NCBI GenBank assembly: GCA_030544235.1
Contig: CM060484.1
Coordinates: 14,987,031-15,051,030 of the forward strand
From: Lepturacanthus savala
Lineage: Eukaryota; Chordata; Actinopteri; Scombriformes; Trichiuridae
Length of the DNA stretch: 64,000 nucleotides
Direction: 5' to 3'
Position numbers and translations under genes: made by a program
Notes under the pieces: model-generated
What the model was told of the DNA's origin: nothing
Seen by the model: only the letters and a program-made list of their open reading frames with translations
The model's database searches: none
Shown here: positions 55,123 to 64,000 of the stretch, one piece after another
How the letters are laid out: each line of letters begins with the position of its first letter
How positions within the stretch are numbered: position 1 is the first letter of the stretch

Positions 55123-56489
55123 TAGATATATATATGTAGCTGCTGCATTTCCTGCTTTGATTTGTTGCTGCAATACATCAAGACAGCTGCCATTCTAGGA
55201 GGCAAGATTACCTTCTAAATGAACACTAATAAACTGAAGGACAGGTGCTTAAATTTGAGCTGAAAGTAGTTTTAATGCACACCTGCTGGGCCAATCAGAA
55301 AAGACTATTCACCCAGACCGCTGCATAACAGTGCTTAATGGATCAGATTAACCACGTTAACCACTGAAACTCAAAAGATAGAAAATGATATTAGTGCAAT
55401 TTAAGAGCACAGAATGGAAGTGCTCAAACATAACAACGTTAACTAAATGTGCACACTTCATTTAGAAACTATGTCAAAAATACTACTAAAAGGTTATGCA
55501 AAATTAAATTCTGCTGGTTATTGAATTATGAAAATTGGAACTGAATGTAAACCTAAATAAGAGAAAATAGAATCAAAATGAGAGTGGATGGACATATCAG
55601 CCACAACATTACTGCTGGTATGACCACCACACTAGTATTAGTTTGCATTGGTTTTATTTTGATCTTGCTCCTGCTGTAACTGGAAACATCAGAGGCTTAA
55701 AGCAATGTAGTCAATTTTTTCCTCAATAAAAAGAAAAAAGGCTAATTGGCCTTTCCAAATGCCGTAACGAAGTGCATGTTTTCAATTGTGTGAATGACTC
55801 ATGGTCACTTGCATTAGAGCAAGTGTAATTTTTTTTTTTTTTTTTACAGGAAGTCATTAAATCAGGAAAGTCAAAGTCACTTGGGAGAAGTGAGGTTCCT
55901 GGGGCTGTGATCATAGGAAATTCGGACTAACGAGGGTCGCTTGCCACCGTGTCATTAATGTCACACAGTTTTTTTTCCTGTGGATTTATGAACCTCTATA
56001 GTGACATCGTGAAGATTGTTCTGTAATCGTAATGGATGATACGCCATCAAACCGGCGATAGTTTGCTCACCAGCACTCAGTCCCCCCGCCCCCCGAGCAC
56101 CCTGTCCTCAAACATTTTCTGAGTCGGCAGTGGAGGTCCTGTTGGAGAGACGCCCTGTCTCCCCTGATTCAGCCATCAGTAGGAGCACAGTCCAGTATTC
56201 ACTGCTGCCATATACTAATCCTTTCATTAGGCTCGACTTCAGGCAGCAGTGTCAAAGAGCTGACTGTGTGGGGAGTCAGGAGAGGCTGAGACTGATACAC
56301 AGAGATACATTTACAGATAGCTACAGTAACGCAAACACTGAACACCTTCCCACTAAAGTATATATGTATACTCAATCACTATAGATTCACATTCACACAT
56401 TGAATTGCATCTTGACTTCACACCTGGTGGATTATCTTACATCCACAGGTATATTTGTTCATGAGCACAGTATGTTAAAACATTAAATA

Positions 56490-56539
56490 CCACACCTTCA
56501 ATGAGTAAATGTGTCCAACCTTTTGACTGGCACTGTAGA
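56490..56539. mobile_element. Solitary Tc1-like terminal repeat
   Basis: TGTGTCCAACCTTTTGACTG followed by GCACTGTA is the reversed end of a widespread Tc1-type element (TACAGTGCCAGTCAAAAG). No matching end found nearby. Confidence 0.55.
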
Positions 56540-56884
56540 TGACTCACATTTCATTTTCTGTCAATATAAAACAGGGGCAAACAGCTACCCCCGCTCTATT
56601 AGTAGGTAACATGAATATGTTAAAGCTTGCTTATTTATTCTGTACAAAAAAACTAGGCGAAATGATACTGTGGTTGAAAAGCTGTGGTTTTACAGTCACT
56701 CCTGGACTATTTCTGGTATATTTCACAAAATGGTGAACTGTCTAGTCATCTAGCTCTCAGACTTTTTTAGGCACCATTTGAGAAATCCTGATCCCCTGGA
56801 TGGTAACCCCTGATCTAGATGGATAATTCATAATGTCCCTGAAAGTCATTTCTGAATTAAGCATAACTATCTTTGCATAAAATA

Positions 56885-57100
56885 CTGCTGTCCATCCATC
56901 CATTATATAAACCCACTTATCCAAGCACGCACTGGGTGAAGAGGTGAGGAGGTGGGTGTACCTCAACCGTTCGCTGCTCTGTCACAGACATAAAGCAAAC
57001 AGGCAGACAATTTCGACTCTCTAATTAACCTAAAACATGTGTTTGGGCTGTAGGAGAACATACAAAGTCCATGCAGACAGGCCCCAGCTGGCTAGTTCCA
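56885..57100 (+). repeat. Dispersed teleost repeat, degraded copy C
   Basis: TCCATCCATCCATTATATAA, CTAATTAACCTAAAACATGT, GTAGGAGAACATACAAAGTC and ATGCAGACAGGCCCCAG show a diverged copy of the repeat at 2965-3215. Confidence 0.6.
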
Positions 57101-57219
57101 GATTAAAACAAAGGAACTATTTTCTGTGAGGAGAACCACAATTTATTTGGAAACTCACTTTAGGCATTAAAATGCCACATAAAAAACACCACATGGGATC
57201 TGTAATAGTTTTAATTAGG

Positions 57220-57690
57220 CAATGGTATCATTTCAGGTCTCAATAGATGATCTCTCTATATATTTTCTGGAATCTCATATCAGTCCTTCTGAATGTTCCT
57301 AGGATATTGCGACAATGGCTTATCTGATCCACTCCATACTTGGTGGGTGTACTGCTGGAGATCCAATTCAGTGTCGTGTCAAATTTGGCGCATCTGACCA
57401 GATGGTGGCGCTACGATCTATAATTTAACGGAACGCTAAGTCACAATTGAAATACTATGTTCCTAGGATTCTGTGGCTCCCATTCAAATCTTTCCATATA
57501 AGCCACACACATTTGTGTGTGTACGAAATTTCATGCTGCTTTTGACCAAATCTGTTTTTCCATCACTTCTGCAAATTTTGAGAATCCGTCTCCGAAACCA
57601 AACCCGTCCAGATATGTTCTGTTCCAGGCCCCCCGACAACGCTGCGAGCATCAATACAGCAGTTGGTCCATTCTGAGCTGGCACTATACT
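57220..57690. repeat. Dispersed repeat of another fish family
   Basis: Phrases such as CTTGGTGGGTGTACTGCTGG, AATTTGGCGCATCTGACCAG and TGGTGGCGCTACGATCTAT are typical of a common fish interspersed repeat. Non-coding. Confidence 0.45.
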
Positions 57691-58738
57691 GGTGTATTAA
57701 AAGAGATGTTGTGGTTTAAAAAAGTTAAATTAATAAATACAACGAGAGCAGTCTGGCAGTGTTACCCCACCGTCAAATGCATAAATACTCCAGATATAAA
57801 TAGTTAAATGTATGGATGTGTCCCAGTTCCCAGTTTTCCTCTGTATCCACTGAACTCACAATAACACATCATTTTTACACATTTAAGCACACACCCCTGC
57901 ACACCGCCTCATATTCCCACACACCAGTGACAACATTGTTTGTCAGGAGCTGTATTCTCGGAGGAATGCTTAGCTTGGCGTAGGCAGTTAAATCCTTTGC
58001 CATCCTAAACCAATATGTCAAAGTAGCCTGGCATGTTTCTGATTTGTGACAGCTTTGAATGACATGTTGATGCGATAGAGAAAAGAAAAATAAGAATAAC
58101 AAAATAACGTCCTGTCTCTCTAACAGCGTGCTGCTTTTTTCTCTGCCCTCAGAGCCGTCAGGAAAGCAGTGTGATGAAACCACCGCAGACTGCAGAGGAT
58201 TCACCTTCTCGTGGGACATAGCGCCTCTTGCTCTGTGCATCGGTCGATGTTTCCGGGCTGATGTGGCCGAAGATTCATTCATTCCAAAAGTTTTCCTGAG
58301 ATACTTTCCTCCAGGATTACACAAACAGGCAGACAGGAAGTAGACATGTCTATGACTACAACAATATGGCCTGACTGAGAAAGTCAGAGCACACATGAGT
58401 CACATATGACGGTTAGATGATGTCACGCTGTCTGGGAAAGTCTTCTAGCAAACACATGGAGCGAAGTAGACCGAGAGTGAGGGAGAAAGTGTTTTTAACA
58501 AGCTTTTGACCCAATGACTTTGCCAATGACAAAACAGTGAGGAGGCAGGTGGTGACCTAATTCAGATTAAATGACCTCACGCTGATAAGTCGCTGGGTGA
58601 TGGAACATAATCACAAATGGACTCTTATCATTGTGGCTGGAGTGTGTGAGGTTACTTGATTTTTCTGTGTGTGTGTGTGTGTGTGTGTGGGTGGCTCAGA
58701 GAGTAACTCAGAGAGGTGAGTTTTGATGCTACTTGCAG
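57691..58738 (+). other. Region just upstream of csgalnact1 coding exon
   Basis: Contains a plausible acceptor at about 58152 (TTCTCTGCCCTCAG) that might start a 5'-UTR exon, and a (GT)n at 58671-58689. Antisense open frames of 173 and 146 codons here show no family match. Confidence 0.35.
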
Positions 58739-58740
58739 TG

Positions 58741-59545
58741 ATGTTGCGGCGGGGGCTCCTATCCTGGGTCTCCCGTGTAGGAGGCGTGCTGGTGCTCCTC
58801 TGCTGCTCCCTGTCACTCCTCTACGTGATGACCTGTAGCCCCCCGCACTCTGATGGCTCTCCGCTGAGCCACGCCCTGCCCCATGCCAGTCCCAACCACC
58901 CCAGCCTGGGGGGTACTGGGCCAGGTCTAGGAGCAGGGATCGGCGGGACGGGAGGAGCAGGAGCTGGACCTGCACAAAGCGGCGGACCCCCGGGTGTCCA
59001 GTCTTACCAGGCGCTCCTCCAGGAGCGCGAGGAGCAACACCGCCTCCACATCTCAACGCTGAAGAAGCAGATAGCCCAGCTGAAAGAGGCACTGCAGGAG
59101 CGCAGCCAGCAGCTCAAAGGAGTGCAGGAGAGCCTGAAGAGGGTCGCCGGGGGCCCGGCGGAGGGGCAGGAGCCTGGGGCCGGAACCCAGGGAGGAGGTG
59201 GCCTCGGGGAGGTTCAGGGAGCCAAGAGCCAACAGGCAGACCTCCAGGAGTTCCTGAGGAGCCAGCTGTCAAAGGCTGAGGTGACAGCTGGTACCAGGCT
59301 GCCCAGCGAGTACGCCGTGGTGCCCTTTGAGAGTTTCACCTTGCAGAGGGTCTACCAGCTGGAGATGGGACTGACCCGTCACCCCGAGGAGAAGCCGGTG
59401 AGGAAGGACAAGAGAGAGGATCTCGGTGAGGCGCTGGAGATGGCCCTGCACAGCCTCAACTCCCCCTCATCCCAGCAAGACGGCAGGGGCGCAGCGGAGA
59501 AGAGTCAAGGCAGCAAAGTCTACACGCCGTCTGACTTCATAGAAG
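58741..59545 (+). CDS. csgalnact1: csgalnact1 coding exon 1
   Basis: Encodes residues 1-268: anchor, stem and coiled coil, ending YTPSDFIE plus one base. The expected splice point falls at GAAG|GCGAGA, a GC rather than GT donor; read-through reaches TAG at 59584. A possible acceptor (CTACTTGCAG) lies two bases before the ATG. Two Gly-rich stretches (about 57-84 and 137-160) have no counterpart in the human protein. Confidence 0.9.
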
Positions 59546-62500
59546 GCGAGAACAAATCTGAAACAAATTGCTTTTATATGCACTAGGGTTGTAACTAACA
59601 ATTATTCTCATTATTTGATATCAGCAGAATGTTTTAAAATTTGATTGATTTAGTTACATTTAGAAGGACAGACTTAGCAGAAATGGGATATAAGTATTAC
59701 CTTATTACCTTAGTTACTATCTTCATGCGAAGCCCGCCATGTTGCACCGCAATGTTTCTACAGTAGCTTAGAAAACTAAAATTATGGCTCTTGAGATGAC
59801 CTTTTTTAATTTTTTTTTTTTCGCATATTTTTTCAAAATGGGGGGATGACATCACACAGCCCTGAAACTGAGCTCACCGCCATTTTGCCATTAATAATAA
59901 TAAGCGTTTGTGGATTAAATAAATGCAGGAGATCCGTGTGCAGAATAAACCTAACAAAGTGATTTTCTCCGAGCCCATACAAGTCTGACGTGTCTAAATT
60001 TATGAGCGTAATATGAGTGTAATAGGACCTAACAGAGCTGCAGAAATCTAGAGGCTAGGTCTTCGTTTGACAGAGTTCCATTCATGTTTTCAGTGACAGA
60101 AACTAAATTTACTTGAATGGTAATTTGTGATTTTTTTTTTCAATCGAGCATCTGTGTTTAGAATTTAAGGTGTCGTAGTTATGATGTTTGTCGTCCTCTA
60201 ACACATCGTAAAGTTTGACGTGTCAGACATGTTTTTCAGGAGAGAAGCACCTCAGATTTACATGTCAGGAGTCACCATGGAGATGACAGTAAACAACTGT
60301 AGTCAGCAGTGAGCCTGTCTATTACTCTGCCTTTTATTCTCATCAGCCCTTCATTACCAATATTTGTCATTTTTGCATGAAAAATTACTGAAACTCGATT
60401 ATCAATAGTTGCCACTTCACCCTTTTTCAATCTTTCAGCGAATCAGACTGAAAAAAGAATTCAGCTCGCTCTTGTTATTGACAATACTTCACTTTTGGGC
60501 TTTGATGCTTGTTTTTTTTGTACACAAATCCCTGGAAGGTCAGAAATATGCGATGTGTTTGTGTAGCAGGCCAGGATATCCTCCTAGTTTGTCCTGCTCA
60601 GCTCGGATCACAACTGCAGGAAATGAGCACACCTGCTCCTCAGTGGAGCATCTCTTCAAACGAGATATTTTAGTGTGTGTGTGGGTGTGTGTCACCGTCT
60701 CGTGACCTTCAAAGGTTCCCTGTATGTGGAGCACTTTTCCATGTGTATGAGCGTGTGTATTGTGTTGATAATGAGTTGTGCAAAAATGTGTGTGTATCCT
60801 TATCTATTCATCCCCTACAATCCCTCAACAACACAGCAGGAGAAGGCAGCTCGCTAAGAATGAAATAGTGACTCCCTCTCGATTTTGCACTTAATGCTCT
60901 TTAATGGACTTCTTTGTGATCGATTTTAAGCAAAATCTTGAACAAGCAGCATTTCCTCCGAACCTGCCAGACAAGTGAAAGGCGGTTTGGATGGCTAGAC
61001 TGACAAAAGCATCTTCAGGGAGTTCAGGGCTGCATTAGGAAACTGGTGAACTGAAACTGCACACAAATACTGGAGGTATGCTAAACGAACTCAGCAGACA
61101 CTGAGCTCTGTGCTCAAAGGACAAAGGAGTGCAGTTAGATCAAAAACAGATACAGGAAGTGAGGGCATTTAGTCTAAATTGTTCAACATATTTACTAAAT
61201 GAAAGCTTCTGCTGTCCCACTGGGAGACGAGCCCGACCAACTTAACAGGAAGGCCTTAATTTGAACCTCTATCAGGCTGCAGATCTTTAAGCCTCTTCTT
61301 TTTTTCTGTAATTTTCTTCCTCACATTTGTCTTTTTACTTTATTCCCCCTCTTCTTTCTATCTGTCTTTCAAAAGTTCCTTTTGAAGACTTTGTGTCTCC
61401 AGGTACTGATGTGTTTTCTTCCTTTTTTACTAAACTTGTCTGTTTATTTTCCCCCAGGTCTCGCTTCTCGATTTCTGTAGCCTATTTCCCTTTTCCTTCT
61501 CACCAGAACCGACCATAGTAGGTCAATTTGCAAGTAATAACCCCAGTAATAGCGGAGTAATTGAAAAACAACTTAATTGTTGAGGCTGACGTAAAGCGTG
61601 CAACAAGAAAATGGGTCTGGGTGACCAGGATAGACTCACTTTCAGTGTAGGTGTGTGTGTGTTTGTGTGTTTGGATTGTGTACACATATAATGTATGTAC
61701 AATTGTGTCTCTTTGCCCGGCAACTGCAGGAAGCATGGACAATGTCTCATGTGGCCTCATATGCCCTATTTCTCTCTCCCCATCAAACACACACCATCAG
61801 ATCAGCCTGCTGTGGAGAATTGTTGACAGATGCACACAGAGATAATGATGAAGCTGATGCTAAAAATTATATTCCCTCAGCTCAGACTCTCGAATAATGT
61901 TTATATTCCCACCAATTTTCTAAATTAGATGTCAAGAACTAACAAGGAAAAACATGGTCCTTGGCGCAAAGAAACAAAGAAATCCCAAAGGATTCACAGA
62001 AAGGCCTTGGCCCAGAGAAAACTGGAATAAGGAAAAATCACTACATCAAAAAGAGACAGGACAAACAAGCACAAAACTCACTATACAACAAAAATAATAA
62101 AAAAAATCCAGTCAGATTGTAAGGGGATCTAGGTTTATTATTGAATGTGAATGTGATGAAAACGTATGTCGGTTAAATTCTGAAAATTAATGAATACATG
62201 GTTGTTATGCTCAGGACTGAAGCTGATTAATAGATTTAATACATTTTTTTTTAAATGAAACACAACAATATGATCCATGTTATAGGGCAGTTTTAATAGC
62301 GGGACATTATTTGTTCTTAGGAACGCTAGCATGCACTAAAAAGGGAAAAATTGTGTTTGAGGTGTTTTAGCTGCTCTCAAAACTACATTTGACCTGGATA
62401 ATATGGAACGGTTAGGTTTCAGCCAAGAACTAGACACTGATTGTGTCCATATCTGGAGAAAAGGACATAGCAGAGTCTTGAGTGTGAGCTAAGCCTGTGC

Positions 62501-63420
62501 CCAGATAAAACTGTCTCTGTGTCCTGCCAGATCTATATGAATTGTGACCCCACAGTGGAGAGAGATAAAATATTCACCTGATATCTGAGCTAATTGGCTC
62601 TAACAAGCAGACAACTTTTAAAACGAGGCCGTTGAAACCAGCACAGCCTATCCCATATATTACCTTTTTTTTTTTTTTTTTTTTAAATGATAAGGGGGGC
62701 AGATATATCGGCCACCTTCTGTGATATAATAAATTCTCCATCTACAAGCCAGGAGATAGTTATGTTAGCTTAGCATAAAGGCTGGGATAAGGGGGAAACA
62801 GCTGTACAAATACTGAAGGGTAAAAACAACAATTTTTGGTTTTACTGTATGTGTCGGACCATATTTTGTCTGGGCCAGACTACCCAGAGTCTTGTTGACA
62901 CTGGTCCCGCCACAAAATATTCTGGCTAACAAGATAGAATTTGTGAATTTTAGAGATAAGGAAAGTTTCTTTTGAAAATTTTTGGCCGGATCTTGCTTGC
63001 TGTTTTCCCATTTCCAGTCTTTGTGCTAAGCTAAGCTAAGCTAACCATATCCTGACTGTACTAGATGTGAGAGTAAATCTTCTTCTCTGTCCTGTTCCTT
63101 TAAAACCAGCTTCTATACTGTATATTTTATATAAACTTTCTGAAAAACAGTCACGGTCACTCCCGCTGTCTCTAACTCCATATCTTTGTGTCCCACCCAT
63201 CAGGTGTCACTCGTACAGAGAAGGACAAAGGGACGCTGTATGAGCTGACATTCAGAGGAGAATCGAGTAATGAATTCAGACGTTTGGTCCTCTTCCGTCC
63301 CTTTGGGCCACTGATGAAGGTGAAAAACGAGAGGGTCGACACAGCCAGCGTCCCGATTAACATCATCGTCCCACTGTCCAGACGCACAGACAAGTTCAAA
63401 CAGTTCATGCACAACTTCAG
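58741..63420 (+). CDS. csgalnact1: Chondroitin sulfate N-acetylgalactosaminyltransferase 1, first two coding exons, partial
   Basis: Golgi type II membrane glycosyltransferase that adds GalNAc to start and extend chondroitin chains. Exons 58741-59545 and 63204-63420 give about 340 N-terminal residues of an enzyme that is 532 aa in human; the catalytic remainder is off the right edge. Order: short cytoplasmic tail (MLRRGLLSW), transmembrane anchor at about 10-30, Gly/Pro-rich stem, coiled coil at about 86-135, then ADLQEFLRSQLSKAEV, PFESFTLQRVYQLE and GLTRHPEEKPVRKDK, nearly identical to human CSGALNACT1. Exon 2 adds EKDKGTLYELTF and LFRPFGPLMKVKNE. Start chosen at 58741 by alignment with human MMMVRRGLLAW; an in-frame ATG at 58726 adds five residues. 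The first intron appears to use a GC donor. Confidence 0.93.
59546..63203 (+). other. csgalnact1 intron
   Basis: 3.66 kb, no other exon recognised. A hairpin-like repeat lies at 62740-63060. A poly(T) run is at about 62664-62684. Confidence 0.65.
62740..63060. repeat. Palindromic dispersed repeat in csgalnact1 intron
   Basis: The left arm GTTAGCTTAGCATAAAGGCT...GGGGGAAACAGC and the right arm GCTGTTTTCCCATTTCCAGT...GCTAAGCTAACC are inverted repeats about 200 bp apart. Related fragments are in btc intron 2. A very common fish repeat. Confidence 0.65.
63204..63420 (+). CDS. csgalnact1: csgalnact1 coding exon 2
   Basis: After CCACCCATCAG; ends AACTTCAG with donor GTCAGA. Encodes VTRTEKDKGTLYELTFRG, LVLFRPFGPLMKVKNERV and NIIVPLSRRTDKFKQFM, the start of the glycosyltransferase domain. 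Leaves two bases of the next codon. Confidence 0.95.
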
Positions 63421-64000
63421 GTCAGAATTTGACTTTTCTCTCATATCCTTATTCTGTTTCCAGCTCTTAATTTTGAAGCATTGTGACCAAAATCAGTAAA
63501 ATGTGACACTCTGTGAATCAAACTCAGTTTTACATTTTAAGTGGGGATCCAGCAGGATGTGAGGGGAGATTCGAGTAAAGAAAATTAACAACAGAGGCGA
63601 CCCTTTTTTTATCATTTTTTTTTTTAAAGGAAAATGTAATTAACAATGTGAACCTGCTCATGTAGTGTTATCAGTTAATTTATTTTGGTGCCGGTGGGCA
63701 TAATCAGAACCTTAATACATCTGAGAGATTTAATATTCCTGACGTGAATATGAATAAAAGATCCCAGCTTAGTTTTTATCAGTCGCCATATGACCACAAG
63801 AAAAGCTCATACTTATAAGAAAACAGGGGCATGCGATGCATCTGAATTATACCACATTATATCAATTTAATCAGAAGTAGACCCGGGCTAGTATAAGATA
63901 AAAGTATGAAACTCCGTTAATGAAGCCCTGCGAGGCAACATGACAGGAGTAGCTACTGTCACTTTTAAGAAAATTCCCTTTCATGTTGTGACTAGCAGTC
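63421..64000 (+). other. Start of the next csgalnact1 intron
   Basis: AT-rich sequence with poly(T) at about 63605-63625. No further csgalnact1 exon appears before the window ends. Confidence 0.7.

Noticed and set aside
57875..58396. 173-codon minus-strand open frame
   Set aside because: No recognisable family and no supporting splice structure; upstream of csgalnact1 and on the opposite strand.
58652..59092. 146-codon minus-strand open frame
   Set aside because: Antisense of GC-rich csgalnact1 exon 1, where stop codons are rare by composition.

Overview
This is eukaryotic, vertebrate nuclear DNA, almost certainly from a ray-finned (teleost) fish. It has AT-rich intergenic sequence, spliceosomal GT-AG introns, many dinucleotide microsatellites, and a dense mix of small DNA transposons (Tc1/mariner, hAT-like and piggyBac-like MITEs) and L2/Rex1-like LINE fragments typical of teleosts. 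I found no CRISPR arrays, operons, prokaryotic genes, rRNAs or tRNAs. All gene calls come from translating the sequence and comparing with family members from memory.

Layout, left to right. (1) 1-5.9 kb: the last three coding exons of slc45a2 (+), the melanosomal transporter MATP; the 5' part lies outside the window. (2) 8.5-9.7 kb: intronless rxfp3-type relaxin-3 receptor GPCR (-), convergent with slc45a2 as in human 5p13. (3) 9.7-22 kb: gene-free, transposon-rich DNA. (4) 22.0-26.8 kb: a complete five-coding-exon betacellulin gene, btc (-), an EGF-family ligand of 187 aa. (5) 30.4-31.6 kb: complete two-coding-exon gng10 (-), a G-protein gamma subunit of 68 aa. (6) 34.2-35.9 kb: complete two-exon nxnl2 (+), a nucleoredoxin-like thioredoxin-fold protein of 156 aa. 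(7) 36-58.7 kb: a long gene-poor stretch with one GC-rich segment ending in a good splice donor near 43.35 kb, a candidate 5'-UTR exon of the next gene. (8) 58.7-64 kb: the first two coding exons of csgalnact1 (+), a Golgi chondroitin N-acetylgalactosaminyltransferase; the catalytic remainder lies beyond the right edge.

The genes are functionally unrelated: pigmentation, neuropeptide signalling, EGF-receptor ligand, G-protein signalling, photoreceptor redox protection and proteoglycan synthesis. The grouping reflects chromosomal ancestry. The human counterparts of slc45a2, rxfp3, nxnl2, gng10 and csgalnact1 lie in 5p, 9q and 8p blocks that, as I recall, together match the bird Z chromosome; btc is the exception. 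I see no convincing new biological system. The more interesting points are a probable GC-AG intron in csgalnact1, a possible shared gng10/nxnl2 promoter, an unusual CaaX box in gng10, a nested piggyBac-like MITE, a hAT-like element with perfect 8-bp target duplications, and an unassigned possible exon between slc45a2 and rxfp3.
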